From positions 1 to 12,760 of the forward strand of contig JANWZT010000020.1 in NCBI GenBank assembly GCA_025054515.1: a stretch of DNA of 12,760 nucleotides. Reading direction: 5' to 3'. The DNA is from Candidatus Caldarchaeum sp. (GTDB taxonomy: Archaea; Thermoproteota; Nitrososphaeria_A; Caldarchaeales; Caldarchaeaceae). Every line of letters begins with the position of its first letter. Within the stretch, counting starts at the first letter, position 1. Positions 6,241 to 12,579 of the stretch are shown here, piece after piece. Position numbers and translations under genes: made by a program. The notes under the pieces are model-generated. The model was given only the letters and a program-made list of their open reading frames with translations. It was not told where the DNA came from and did no database searches.

Positions 6241-6968
6241 CCACGGTATCCGAAGGCTGTGGTCTCGACCTCACACTCCTTGCGTACCCCTCGGCAGACC
6301 ATCAAAGAATAAAGGAAGTTATTGCGGAACTATTGGCTAACGACGTTCAAAGTCTCGCTTTTCATCTACAAGTGGGCAAGATGATCCCGTTTCTGCTGGG
6401 GAAGGGCGGTAGAGGTATGGTTTTCATGGGCCTTCGAGAACAGAGAAAAGTCGCGGTTAAGGTGCTCCGGACCGACGCCGCGGTAAAAACCATGCGATTT
6501 GAAGCTGAAAACCTACGTCATGCAAACAAAGAGGGCATCGGGCCTTTGCTCTACAGCTGGTCCTCAAACGTGATCGTGATGCAATATGTTGATGGACAGT
6601 CGTTCGGCCGAACCATCGCAACCAGCATCAGCCGTGAAACAGCCGCGATAATCGACAAAACCCTCGAACAAACCTACATTCTCGACACCGTCCACCTCGA
6701 CCACGGACAGCTCACCAACGCATCCGACCACGTCATCGTAACACCCGAGAAAACACCGGTCATCATCGACTTCAGCCATTCATCTCGGACCAGAAAACCC
6801 AAAAACGTAACAGCCTTCGCATCATACCTCATCCGTTCAATCAACCTAACCCAATCCAAAGACCAGAACCTGGTGAGCGCCCTCAAACATTACAAGCAAA
6901 ACAAATCGCGAACAACATTCGAAGCATTAAAACAAGCTATCGCGCATGAGTTGCTAAAAACATTTTAG
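6237..6968 (+). CDS. Small archaeal Ser/Thr protein kinase-like protein (COG2112 type)
   Basis: Resembles the archaeal predicted Ser/Thr kinases of COG2112: a short N-terminal segment with a LAYP motif (15-18), then a compact kinase fold. Numbering from the TTG at 6237, the glycine loop is LGKGGRGMVF (54-63), the ATP lysine is K75 in VAVKVL, the helix-C Glu is in RFEAENL (E89 or E91), and the metal-site Asp is D178 in VIIDFS. The catalytic loop reads LDHGQLTN (154-161), so Gln stands where RIO/Bud32 enzymes have Asp (HGDL). Catalysis is therefore uncertain. The TTG at 6237 makes a TTGA overlap with the cca stop, like other junctions here; the upstream ATG at 6201 would add 12 residues and a 40-nt overlap. 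It is not Bud32 itself. The substrate is unknown; coupling to cca is the only clue. Confidence 0.72.
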   Translation: MTTVSEGCGLDLTLLAYPSADHQRIKEVIAELLANDVQSLAFHLQVGKMIPFLLGKGGRGMVFMGLREQRKVAVKVLRTDAAVKTMRFEAENLRHANKEGIGPLLYSWSSNVIVMQYVDGQSFGRTIATSISRETAAIIDKTLEQTYILDTVHLDHGQLTNASDHVIVTPEKTPVIIDFSHSSRTRKPKNVTAFASYLIRSINLTQSKDQNLVSALKHYKQNKSRTTFEALKQAIAHELLKTF

Positions 6969-6991
6969 ACGAGACCATTGATTGAAAGACG

Positions 6992-8440
6992 ATGCTTACC
7001 GAGCAAGACATCCGTAGCCTGCAGGCGGTTCTCGGCGAAGGGAAAGTCTTCGTGGACCACGAGACGCTCGAAAAATATTCCAGCGACATGGGCGGGTTTT
7101 GTAGAAAACCTTCCGCCGTGGTCAAGGCCTTCAGTGTCGAAGACGTCTCTAAGGTTCTCAGATACTGCAACCAAAGAAGAATCCCCGTCACGGCTTGGGG
7201 GGCCGGCTCGAGCCTAACGGGTGCAGTCGTAACGGATAATCTAATCCTCGACCTCTCCAACATGGATAGGATTCTGAAAATTGACACCGTAAATTACTAT
7301 GTGCACGCCGAAGCTGGCGTCGTCCTCGACAGACTCAACAAAGAACTGGAAAGATACGGGTTCTTCTTCCCGCCTGACCCGGCCAGCAGTTTTATCTGCA
7401 CAGTCGGAGGGGCTGTCGCAGAAGGTGCTGGAGGACTCCGGTGCGTGAAATACGGCACAGTCAAGGATTGGGTTCTCGCCGTCAAGGTCGTCCTCGCTTC
7501 TGGGGAGGCGGTGGTCTTCGGCGAGCCTCTTGCCAAAAACAGGGCAGGATACAACCTCGCTCAGCTTTTTGTGGGAAGTGAAGGAACTCTCGGCGTCATC
7601 GTCGAAGTATGGCTGAAAATAGCTCCTTTACCTGACGCCCGTTTACGACGAATTTACGCTGTCTTCGACGATTGGAGGGACGCCGGCAACACCATCATCG
7701 AAATTAGACAAAAACGAATCGTTCCGAGAATGCTGGAGTTTTTCGACCGCGTCGGTGTTGAAGCGGCCAACAAATTTCACGGAACCAACCTTCACGTCGG
7801 TGAAGCGATGCTTTTAATCGACATAGAAGAATTTACCGGAAAAGAACTGGAAAAATTAGTTTCAGTCCTCAAGCACAACAACGCCCGAGTGATTCGAGTC
7901 GCTGAGAACGAAGAGGAAGCCGAAATGCTCCTCCAAACAAGGGCCTCCATGTATCTCGCAATAAGGGCCACCGCTAAAACAGTCCTCGTCGAAGACGTCT
8001 GCGTACCGATCGACCGGATCTTGGATTATCTCGAGAAAGTGAAGCAGCTCTCTCAAAAACATGGCCTAACGATTTCGATGAACGGCCACGCCGGCGACGG
8101 GAACATTCATCCAGTTATTTTCTACGACCCGGAAAATCCCGACGAGGTCGCCAGAGCCGAAAAAACCGTTGAAGTGCTGGTTCAATTCGCCATCGAAGTC
8201 GGCGGAACAGTAACTGGAGAACACGGTGTCGGGTTGCAGAAGATGGACGGTCTGGTGAAACAGCTCGCCGCACACAACGGCATCCAAACACTATATCTCA
8301 TGCAAAAGCTAAAGAAGGTCTTCGACCCAAACAACATACTTAACCCGGGCAAATACATCGACGTTCCGTGGAAGTCATCGGAATCGACTTCGGAGCATCC
8401 TACACAAGATTCGGGATCGTCAGACCCAACGGCACGATAA
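6992..8440 (+). CDS. FAD-linked oxidase, GlcD / D-lactate dehydrogenase type
   Basis: VAO-family flavoenzyme oxidising a 2-hydroxy acid such as glycolate or D-lactate. The FAD-binding half has PVTAWGAGSSLTGAVV (65-80), FFPPDPAS (125-132), CTVGGAVAEGAGG (136-148) and LFVGSEGTLGVI (192-203). The C-terminal half has NGHAGDGNIHP (364-374) and GTVTGEHGVG (405-414), both typical of GlcD. The protein core ends at FDPNNILNPGKYI (444-456), the usual family terminus. The remaining 26 residues are Ser/Thr-rich and are read through the start of the ROK gene in another frame, a 73-nt overlap. The start is the ATG at 6992, 23 nt after the kinase stop, with only a weak GAAAG upstream. No iron-sulphur GlcF partner is visible. 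Exact substrate cannot be assigned. Confidence 0.88.
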   Translation: MLTEQDIRSLQAVLGEGKVFVDHETLEKYSSDMGGFCRKPSAVVKAFSVEDVSKVLRYCNQRRIPVTAWGAGSSLTGAVVTDNLILDLSNMDRILKIDTVNYYVHAEAGVVLDRLNKELERYGFFFPPDPASSFICTVGGAVAEGAGGLRCVKYGTVKDWVLAVKVVLASGEAVVFGEPLAKNRAGYNLAQLFVGSEGTLGVIVEVWLKIAPLPDARLRRIYAVFDDWRDAGNTIIEIRQKRIVPRMLEFFDRVGVEAANKFHGTNLHVGEAMLLIDIEEFTGKELEKLVSVLKHNNARVIRVAENEEEAEMLLQTRASMYLAIRATAKTVLVEDVCVPIDRILDYLEKVKQLSQKHGLTISMNGHAGDGNIHPVIFYDPENPDEVARAEKTVEVLVQFAIEVGGTVTGEHGVGLQKMDGLVKQLAAHNGIQTLYLMQKLKKVFDPNNILNPGKYIDVPWKSSESTSEHPTQDSGSSDPTAR

Positions 8441-9267
8441 GAAAAAAAATCGTCCTAGTCACACCAAACAAACCAAAGGAGATTGAACGTATTTTCGAAA
8501 TGGGTTTCCGTTTCCTTCATCGAAGCGGCGTCTCAAAGAATGCGCCTGTCGGCGTTGCGACGATAGGGCCTTTGTCGCTTTCAGAGGGAATAGTGGTCAA
8601 AACCCCTAACCTTGGGGGTATAGACGTCAAACTGCGGGAAATGGTGGAGAAAATTCATCGAGGGCCCTTTGTTATGATGAACGACTGCACGGCAGCTGTC
8701 TGGGGAGAAAAAATCTACGGGCTGGGCCGAAGATGCAGGAACATCGTCTACATCACACTCAGCACGGGGATAGGAGGGGGAGCGGTCGTCGACAATCACC
8801 TACTGGTAGGGAAGGACGGAAACGCCGTCGAAATCGGCCACATCGTCGTCGACACCTTTTCCCGCGTAAAATGCGGCTGCGGCGGCCGAGGACACTGGGA
8901 GGCCCTCTGTTCGGGAACTGGGCTGCCCAAGCTTGCTGCAGACATCTTCGACAAAAAAATCTGGAAAACTTCGCGCGAAATTTTCGACGCCGCTTCGGCG
9001 GGGAACCCGCAAGCGCTGGAGGTGGTCAAGAGGATGGCGTTTTTCAACGCAGCCGGCTTCGCTTCCGTCATCAACTGCTACGACCCCGAAATGGTGGTTG
9101 TCGGCGGAGGACTCGCCCTCAGTCATCCAAAGGAAACAGTCAGTAAACCTGCTCAAATGCTTCGACAATACGGTACATTAAAGGCAAAAATAAAAATCAC
9201 CCAGCTAGGAGCAGACGCACCCCTGCTCGGAGCGGCCGCTTTAACGATGCATCAACCTGAAAGCTAA
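8368..9267 (+). CDS. ROK family sugar kinase (glucokinase-like)
   Basis: ROK-family kinase, probably phosphorylating glucose or another hexose with ATP. Motifs in order: phosphate-1 loop IGIDFGAS (4-11), PNLGG (80-84), the catalytic NDCTAAVWGE (105-114, D106 as base), phosphate-2 STGIGGG (132-138), sugar-binding EIGH (155-158), and the zinc motif CGCGGRGHWE (169-178). That motif has His where bacterial ROK proteins often have a third Cys, a variant I recall from archaeal members. VVVGGGLALS forms the adenosine site near the C-terminus. No DNA-binding domain precedes the kinase, so this is an enzyme and not a repressor. The GTG at 8368 gives the correct family N-terminus but lies 73 nt inside the oxidase gene and has no clear Shine-Dalgarno. 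It is probably the last gene of the tmk operon. Substrate specificity is inferred. Confidence 0.87.
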   Translation: MEVIGIDFGASYTRFGIVRPNGTIRKKIVLVTPNKPKEIERIFEMGFRFLHRSGVSKNAPVGVATIGPLSLSEGIVVKTPNLGGIDVKLREMVEKIHRGPFVMMNDCTAAVWGEKIYGLGRRCRNIVYITLSTGIGGGAVVDNHLLVGKDGNAVEIGHIVVDTFSRVKCGCGGRGHWEALCSGTGLPKLAADIFDKKIWKTSREIFDAASAGNPQALEVVKRMAFFNAAGFASVINCYDPEMVVVGGGLALSHPKETVSKPAQMLRQYGTLKAKIKITQLGADAPLLGAAALTMHQPES

Positions 9268-9272
9268 AATAC
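9265..9272 (+). promoter_or_regulatory. TATA-like box for the RAM-domain gene (leaderless)
   Basis: TAAAATAC overlaps the ROK stop codon and is centred 26-27 nt before the ATG at 9295, the geometry expected when transcription begins on the start codon. No Shine-Dalgarno is present. Confidence 0.45.
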
Positions 9273-9294
9273 CTTCAACCGACAGAGTTCATGC

Positions 9295-9798
9295 ATGAAA
9301 GCGTTCGTTCTGGGAACGGTTGGGACACGCAGCGGCCTCATCGAAACGATCACATCTTTGAGAAACGATAAGAACATCGAAGAATCATACCTCATTTGGG
9401 GCCCCTACGACGTATTGTCAAAAGTTTCGGCCGATTCTTTGAAACACCTCAACAGCATTCTCGACGCCATGCGTGCTCACGGAGTAGTTGACACCAACAC
9501 GCTCATCGTCAACGAAGGCGGGCTGTCCTTTGAAAAAGAGGGCGCCCCATCCAGAAGAAAATGCGCCTACATTTTTGTCAAGATGAGAAGGCCCTCGGCG
9601 CCGAAACTTTGGGAGAAATATCTGATGTCCATCGATGAAATTCTTGAAGGACATGAGCTGTTCGGAATGTGGGACGTGGTTGTCAGCGTGGCCGAGGAGG
9701 CTCGGGACGATTTCTTCAACAGGGTGTTCAAACGGCTTTGGCTGTTGACAGAAGTGAACATGACGTCGACTCATACGATGTTTACGGTGAAAGAATAA
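9295..9798 (+). CDS. Tandem RAM (Lrp/AsnC effector-binding) domain protein without HTH
   Basis: A 167-residue protein that reads as two copies of the alpha-beta RAM/SAM fold which in Lrp/AsnC regulators binds amino acids and mediates oligomerisation. Copy 1 is about 2-72 and copy 2 about 90-165. Equivalent landmarks are the opening strand (AFVLGTV / AYIFVKM), the mid-domain IWGPYDVL (34-41) versus LFGMWDVVV (122-130), and the closing TNTLIV (67-72) versus THTMFTV (159-165). There is no helix-turn-helix segment, so it is not a DNA-binding Lrp protein by itself. It could sense a small molecule or modulate another Lrp regulator; that is inference. It has its own TATA-like element. ATG 9295 is chosen over the out-of-frame ATG at 9291. 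The fold call rests on pattern and internal repetition, not a search. Confidence 0.65.
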   Translation: MKAFVLGTVGTRSGLIETITSLRNDKNIEESYLIWGPYDVLSKVSADSLKHLNSILDAMRAHGVVDTNTLIVNEGGLSFEKEGAPSRRKCAYIFVKMRRPSAPKLWEKYLMSIDEILEGHELFGMWDVVVSVAEEARDDFFNRVFKRLWLLTEVNMTSTHTMFTVKE

Positions 9799-9814
9799 AG
9801 TAGATGCGGCAGGG

Positions 9815-9822
9815 TTAATATT
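9815..9822 (+). promoter_or_regulatory. TATA-like box for the flavin reductase gene
   Basis: TTAATATT lies in the 48-nt gap after the RAM-domain gene, centred 28-29 nt before the ATG at 9847. This predicts a leaderless or nearly leaderless transcript; no Shine-Dalgarno is seen. Confidence 0.5.
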
Positions 9823-9846
9823 TGACAACGAATAGCTGCGGTAGCG

Positions 9847-10323
9847 ATGACGGATTTAAGGGAGTTTATGCGGCGAGTTCCTCAGTGCGTCACCGTGGTG
9901 ACGACGTTTGACGGCAGCAAACCACATGGAATGACCGTCAGCTCCTTCACCTCGGTAAGCCTCGAACCCCAGCTGGTTCTCATAGTGTTGGAAAAAACAA
10001 CTCAGACCTGCAGGAATGTACTCGAGACTAAAAGATTTTGCGTAAATCTTTTGTCGGAAAAACAGGCAGCCGTCTCCGACCTATTCGCCTATGCACCACA
10101 CGATGACAGGTTCGAGAAAGTTAAGTACCGGCTGGAGGACGGGTTCTACCCCGTTATTGATGGCGCCGTCGCAACTCTTTTCTGCGAAGTCCACAACCAC
10201 GTTGAAGCGGCCACACACAACATCATACTCGGACTGGTAAAAGACATCAAGATTTTCTCAGACCAGCAGCCGCTCGTCTACTTCCAGAGACAATATTACA
10301 GGCCCGCCAAAATCATGGAGTGA
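9847..10323 (+). CDS. Flavin reductase-like domain protein (FMN-binding split barrel)
   Basis: Belongs to the flavin reductase-like family, which binds FMN or FAD and commonly uses NAD(P)H to supply reduced flavin to a partner oxygenase. Signatures: the early RRVPQCVTVVTT strand (9-20), HGMTVSSFTSVSLEPQLVL (27-45), the family's main flavin-contacting segment, then FCVNLLSEKQ (64-73) and the C-terminal VEAATHNIILGLV (119-131) followed by PLVYFQRQYY (142-151). Length is 158 residues, typical. It appears monocistronic with its own TATA element. Its 3' end overlaps the convergent aspS stop by 11 nt. No obvious partner monooxygenase is in the window. The neighbouring FAD oxidase is a different flavin system with no demonstrated link. 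Specific reaction is unknown. Confidence 0.87.
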   Translation: MTDLREFMRRVPQCVTVVTTFDGSKPHGMTVSSFTSVSLEPQLVLIVLEKTTQTCRNVLETKRFCVNLLSEKQAAVSDLFAYAPHDDRFEKVKYRLEDGFYPVIDGAVATLFCEVHNHVEAATHNIILGLVKDIKIFSDQQPLVYFQRQYYRPAKIME

Positions 10324-11635
10324 GCCTGAACCTGTCCCGTGGGAATAGGACTGTTTCACGAATGTTGGTTCGTCTCGTCAACACCATCAAGAACCTCTCG
10401 AAACCAAGGCCCCAGCCCGCGTGAACCGGCATCCCGTAGCGAAAAACTTTCACATGATCTTCAAACATCTTCGGGTCCAGCCCTTTTTGGACAAGCTTAC
10501 GGATTAAAACGTCATGGTCAGAGACGCGAGTTCCGCCCGAAGCCAGCTCCAACCACTGGAACATGAGGTCAAATGATTCTGACAGGGCTGGGTTTTCGGC
10601 TTTTTCCTGTATGTAGAATGGCTTGATTTCCGTTGGAAAGTGGGTGATATAGTAGTAGCTTGTAAATTTTTTACCGAGTTTCCTGAGATGCGGTGTTGAA
10701 AAGTCTTCTCCCCATTTGATGTTTTCTCCTTCTTGCCTAAGGATCTCTAATGCTTGGTCGTAGGTTATTCTCGGGAAAGGTGTTTTCGGAACACGGAGGT
10801 TGACGCCGAGTTCTTTCAGTTGTTTCCCACATTTATCCAACAAGACGCGGTGAACATGTGCCACGGCCTCTTCAAGAACTTCCATCACGTCGTCCATGTC
10901 GGAAAAAGCTTGCTCGATGTCGACTGACGTGAACTCGCTTATGTGCCTCCTCGTATGCGATTCCTCGGCCCTGAAAAAGGGCCCGATTTCGAAAACTTTC
11001 TCGAAAACCGTGGTCAACTGCTCCTTATACAGCTGCGGACTCTGGGCCAAAAAAGCTTGTTTGTCGAAATATTTTATCTCAAAAAGCTCCGCCCCTCCTT
11101 CAGTCGCTGAAGCGATGATTTTGGGCGTCCTGACTTCTACGAAACCCCTTTGATAGAAGAAATCTCTCAGAGCTTTCAAGACGTGGTTGCCGATTATGAA
11201 AACGTTTTTCACCTCAGGCCGTCGGAGGTCGAGTATTCTGTGTTTCAGCCGTACGTCCATGCTTGCTTGAACTTTGCCCGTTGGGTCGTATTCCAGCCGC
11301 GGCACCGACTTGCCCAAAATTTCAACGGATTCGGCCACCAACTCGACACCGAGTCTCGACTTCGGCTGTTTTACCACAGTTCCCTTGACGAAAATTACCG
11401 ACTCGCTGCTTAATTTTCTGACAACATCCCTAACCGATTCATCCAGCTCGTCCATCCTGAAAACAACCTGACACATACCTGAAACATCTCTGACAACTAC
11501 GAACACAAGCTTTCCAAGGTCTCTGACCTCATGCACCCAGCCGAACACGTTGACACTCTTACCATCGATTTCCGGAACTATTTCGCCAGCCATCACACGT
11601 CCTTTCAAAGCCTCCTTAATCCTTGGCTCGATCAT
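10313..11635 (-). CDS. aspS: Aspartyl-tRNA synthetase, archaeal type (probably non-discriminating)
   Basis: Class IIb synthetase charging tRNA with aspartate. An N-terminal OB-fold reads the anticodon (about 25-105, FGWVHEVRDLG at 31-41). The class II core has motif 1 ending in VRTPKIIAS (168-176), motif 2 FRAEESHTRRH (221-231), and motif 3 GWGLGFERF (407-415), closing with LFPRDRFRLTP. There is no bacterial GAD insertion. I prefer the ATG at 11635 (440 aa) because AGGTGA sits 5 nt upstream; the GTG at 11644 would lie inside that site, although it gives a GTGA overlap with the upstream gene. The residue matching Trp26 of the Thermococcus kodakarensis discriminating enzyme is His35, and that matching Lys85 is Arg94. 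His at the first position marks non-discriminating AspRS that also charges tRNA-Asn. Last gene of the alba operon. Confidence 0.95.
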   Translation of the reverse strand: MIEPRIKEALKGRVMAGEIVPEIDGKSVNVFGWVHEVRDLGKLVFVVVRDVSGMCQVVFRMDELDESVRDVVRKLSSESVIFVKGTVVKQPKSRLGVELVAESVEILGKSVPRLEYDPTGKVQASMDVRLKHRILDLRRPEVKNVFIIGNHVLKALRDFFYQRGFVEVRTPKIIASATEGGAELFEIKYFDKQAFLAQSPQLYKEQLTTVFEKVFEIGPFFRAEESHTRRHISEFTSVDIEQAFSDMDDVMEVLEEAVAHVHRVLLDKCGKQLKELGVNLRVPKTPFPRITYDQALEILRQEGENIKWGEDFSTPHLRKLGKKFTSYYYITHFPTEIKPFYIQEKAENPALSESFDLMFQWLELASGGTRVSDHDVLIRKLVQKGLDPKMFEDHVKVFRYGMPVHAGWGLGFERFLMVLTRRTNIRETVLFPRDRFRLTP

Positions 11636-11640
11636 TAGGC

Positions 11641-11646
11641 TCACCT
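11641..11646 (-). promoter_or_regulatory. Shine-Dalgarno deciding the aspS start
   Basis: Minus-strand AGGTGA, 5 nt before the ATG at 11635. It contains the GTG that would otherwise be the longest-ORF start, and overlaps the stop of the upstream NusA-like gene. Confidence 0.6.
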
Positions 11647-12180
11647 AACAGAACGAGCAAAAGGCTGCCGGCTCTTCCTCTGAAAATCGAAAATCACCGA
11701 AATATTCATCACCCGTTTAACAACTTCAGAGAGAATAGTCGGCGGAACAGTCAACGCTCTTTCATCGTCGAGCAAAACCCTGTGCTCAATAGTCTGATCG
11801 GGAAGCCAGACTTTATTTACCGTCAACACACGCGCCGGCGCCACCAGATTTTGGAGGAAGACGCTCAAATCTTTACGTATCTCCATCAACTTAACCTTCA
11901 ACCCAGTTCTGCGTGACAAATCGCTTTGCAATGCAGACAGAACGGTGGGAGATAGACTCGATAAGCTTTTTTCCAGAAAGAAGATAAACAAGAAACCTGA
12001 TGTCTTGAGACTTTTGAAATATATGAGTGATGAAATTTGGGGGAGTTTCTTCTCGGTTTCGAGAAGGGCGCGCATAACCTCGATGTCGTCTTGGGTCAGT
12101 TCGCCTTCGCGGAGTTTTCCCTCACATTTGCTGCATAGGACACCGGTTTTCAGGTCGAAGATGCATACTGGGAACTCCAA
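11641..12180 (-). CDS. NusA-like KH protein with N-terminal zinc-ribbon-like motif
   Basis: Resembles the small archaeal NusA-like transcription/RNA-binding proteins. Numbering from the TTG at 12180, it starts MEFPVCIFDLKTGVLCSKCEGKL, with C6, C16 and C19 as a probable metal-binding ribbon, then TQDDIEVMRALLETE. The latter part has LVAPARVLTVNKVWLPD (112-128), the most recognisable family segment, before a second strand-helix region. The first KH-like unit lacks the usual G-x-x-G loop: SLSPTVLSALQSDL (75-88) occupies the place where relatives have something like IGKGG, so single-stranded RNA binding by that loop is doubtful. The start is TTG 12180, with AGGTG 6 nt upstream; the GTG at 12189 lies inside that site. 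It sits between alba and aspS and ends as TGA inside the aspS ribosome-binding region. Identification is by pattern only. Confidence 0.6.
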   Translation of the reverse strand: MEFPVCIFDLKTGVLCSKCEGKLREGELTQDDIEVMRALLETEKKLPQISSLIYFKSLKTSGFLFIFFLEKSLSSLSPTVLSALQSDLSRRTGLKVKLMEIRKDLSVFLQNLVAPARVLTVNKVWLPDQTIEHRVLLDDERALTVPPTILSEVVKRVMNISVIFDFQRKSRQPFARSVR

Positions 12181-12186
12181 CGCGTG

Positions 12187-12191
12187 CACCT
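12187..12191 (-). promoter_or_regulatory. Shine-Dalgarno deciding the NusA-like gene start
   Basis: Minus-strand AGGTG, 6 nt before the TTG at 12180, in a TTAGGTG context identical to the aspS site. It lies in the 30-nt gap after alba. Confidence 0.5.
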
Positions 12192-12210
12192 AACGGGCAT
12201 CAGCAGCCCC

Positions 12211-12495
12211 TCAAGAAGCTCCCAGCACGATCTCGATTGTGCTGACGTTAACTGTTCGGTTCTGCTCGTCCGTTATCTGCTCCGTTCCCAGCCGAATGTC
12301 TTTTACGACGAGGTTCGTCAAGAACCTGTTTTTGACGATTTGAACGACGTCGACGGCCCTGCTGATGGCCTTTCCCCTCGCCTTCACAACGATTTCTTTG
12401 GAACCGCTCTGGAAACCCGTCAGACACGCCAGCACGTAGCTCATCGCCGGTTTCTTACCCACCAAAACCGTTGGAGCAATTTGTTTCTCCGACAT
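12211..12495 (-). CDS. alba: Alba family DNA/RNA-binding chromatin protein
   Basis: Small basic archaeal chromatin protein that coats DNA and also binds RNA as a dimer. The 94-residue length and whole pattern match: PTVLVGKKPAMSYVLACLTGF (8-28) holds the paired lysines K14-K15, equivalent to the Lys16/17 pair of Sulfolobus Alba whose acetylation lowers DNA affinity. It continues with IVVKARGKAISRAVDVVQIVKNRF (35-58), the conserved central helix and RNA/DNA-contacting strand, and ends with a beta-hairpin carrying basic residues and VNVSTIEIVLG. The ATG at 12495 has GGTGGT 6 nt upstream, so it is translated from a leader. It is the first gene of the minus-strand unit with the NusA-like gene and aspS, and diverges from L40e. 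Confidence 0.96.
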   Translation of the reverse strand: MSEKQIAPTVLVGKKPAMSYVLACLTGFQSGSKEIVVKARGKAISRAVDVVQIVKNRFLTNLVVKDIRLGTEQITDEQNRTVNVSTIEIVLGAS

Positions 12496-12501
12496 TTCTC
12501 G

Positions 12502-12507
12502 ACCACC
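12502..12507 (-). promoter_or_regulatory. Shine-Dalgarno for alba
   Basis: Minus-strand GGTGGT, 6 nt before the ATG at 12495. It shows that this gene has a leader, unlike the divergent L40e gene. Confidence 0.5.
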
Positions 12508-12535
12508 GTTACAGAACGCTTATGGTGTTTAGCTC

Positions 12536-12543
12536 AATAAATA
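12536..12543 (-). promoter_or_regulatory. Possible TATA element for alba
   Basis: Minus-strand TATTTATT would place transcription start near 12513, giving a leader of about 18 nt that holds the GGTGGT site. A second candidate is the minus-strand reading of the L40e TATA box at 12580-12587, which would give a leader of about 60 nt. The choice is uncertain. Confidence 0.35.
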
Positions 12544-12548
12544 GATTA

Positions 12549-12566
12549 TCTACCGGCTTCTACCGG
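12549..12566. repeat. Direct repeat of TCTACCGG, 10-bp spacing, between divergent promoters
   Basis: TCTACCGG occurs at 12549-12556 and again at 12559-12566. The 10-bp period puts both copies on the same DNA face. The pair lies between the alba TATA candidate and the L40e TATA box, a suitable place for a regulator of both. No protein is assigned to it. Confidence 0.55.
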
Positions 12567-12579
12567 AGATATACACACC

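Noticed and set aside
6201..6968. ATG at 6201 as the kinase start
   Set aside because: It needs a 40-nt overlap with cca, and its only purine-rich site is 1 nt away. The TTG at 6237 gives the same TTGA junction as three other gene pairs and leaves the family N-terminus intact. It is kept as an alternative.
6237..6968. Bud32, the Kae1-associated KEOPS kinase
   Set aside because: Bud32 starts almost directly with the kinase fold and has an HGDL-type catalytic loop. This protein has an extra N-terminal segment with LAYP and HGQL, so it fits COG2112 better.
6992..9267. A complete glycolate oxidase or sugar-oxidation pathway
   Set aside because: Only a GlcD-type subunit and a ROK kinase are present, with no GlcE/GlcF, transporter or other sugar enzyme. 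Adjacency does not establish a pathway.
11642..11644. GTG at 11644 as the aspS start
   Set aside because: The codon lies within the AGGTGA Shine-Dalgarno that is ideally spaced for the ATG at 11635. The longer start is possible but less likely.
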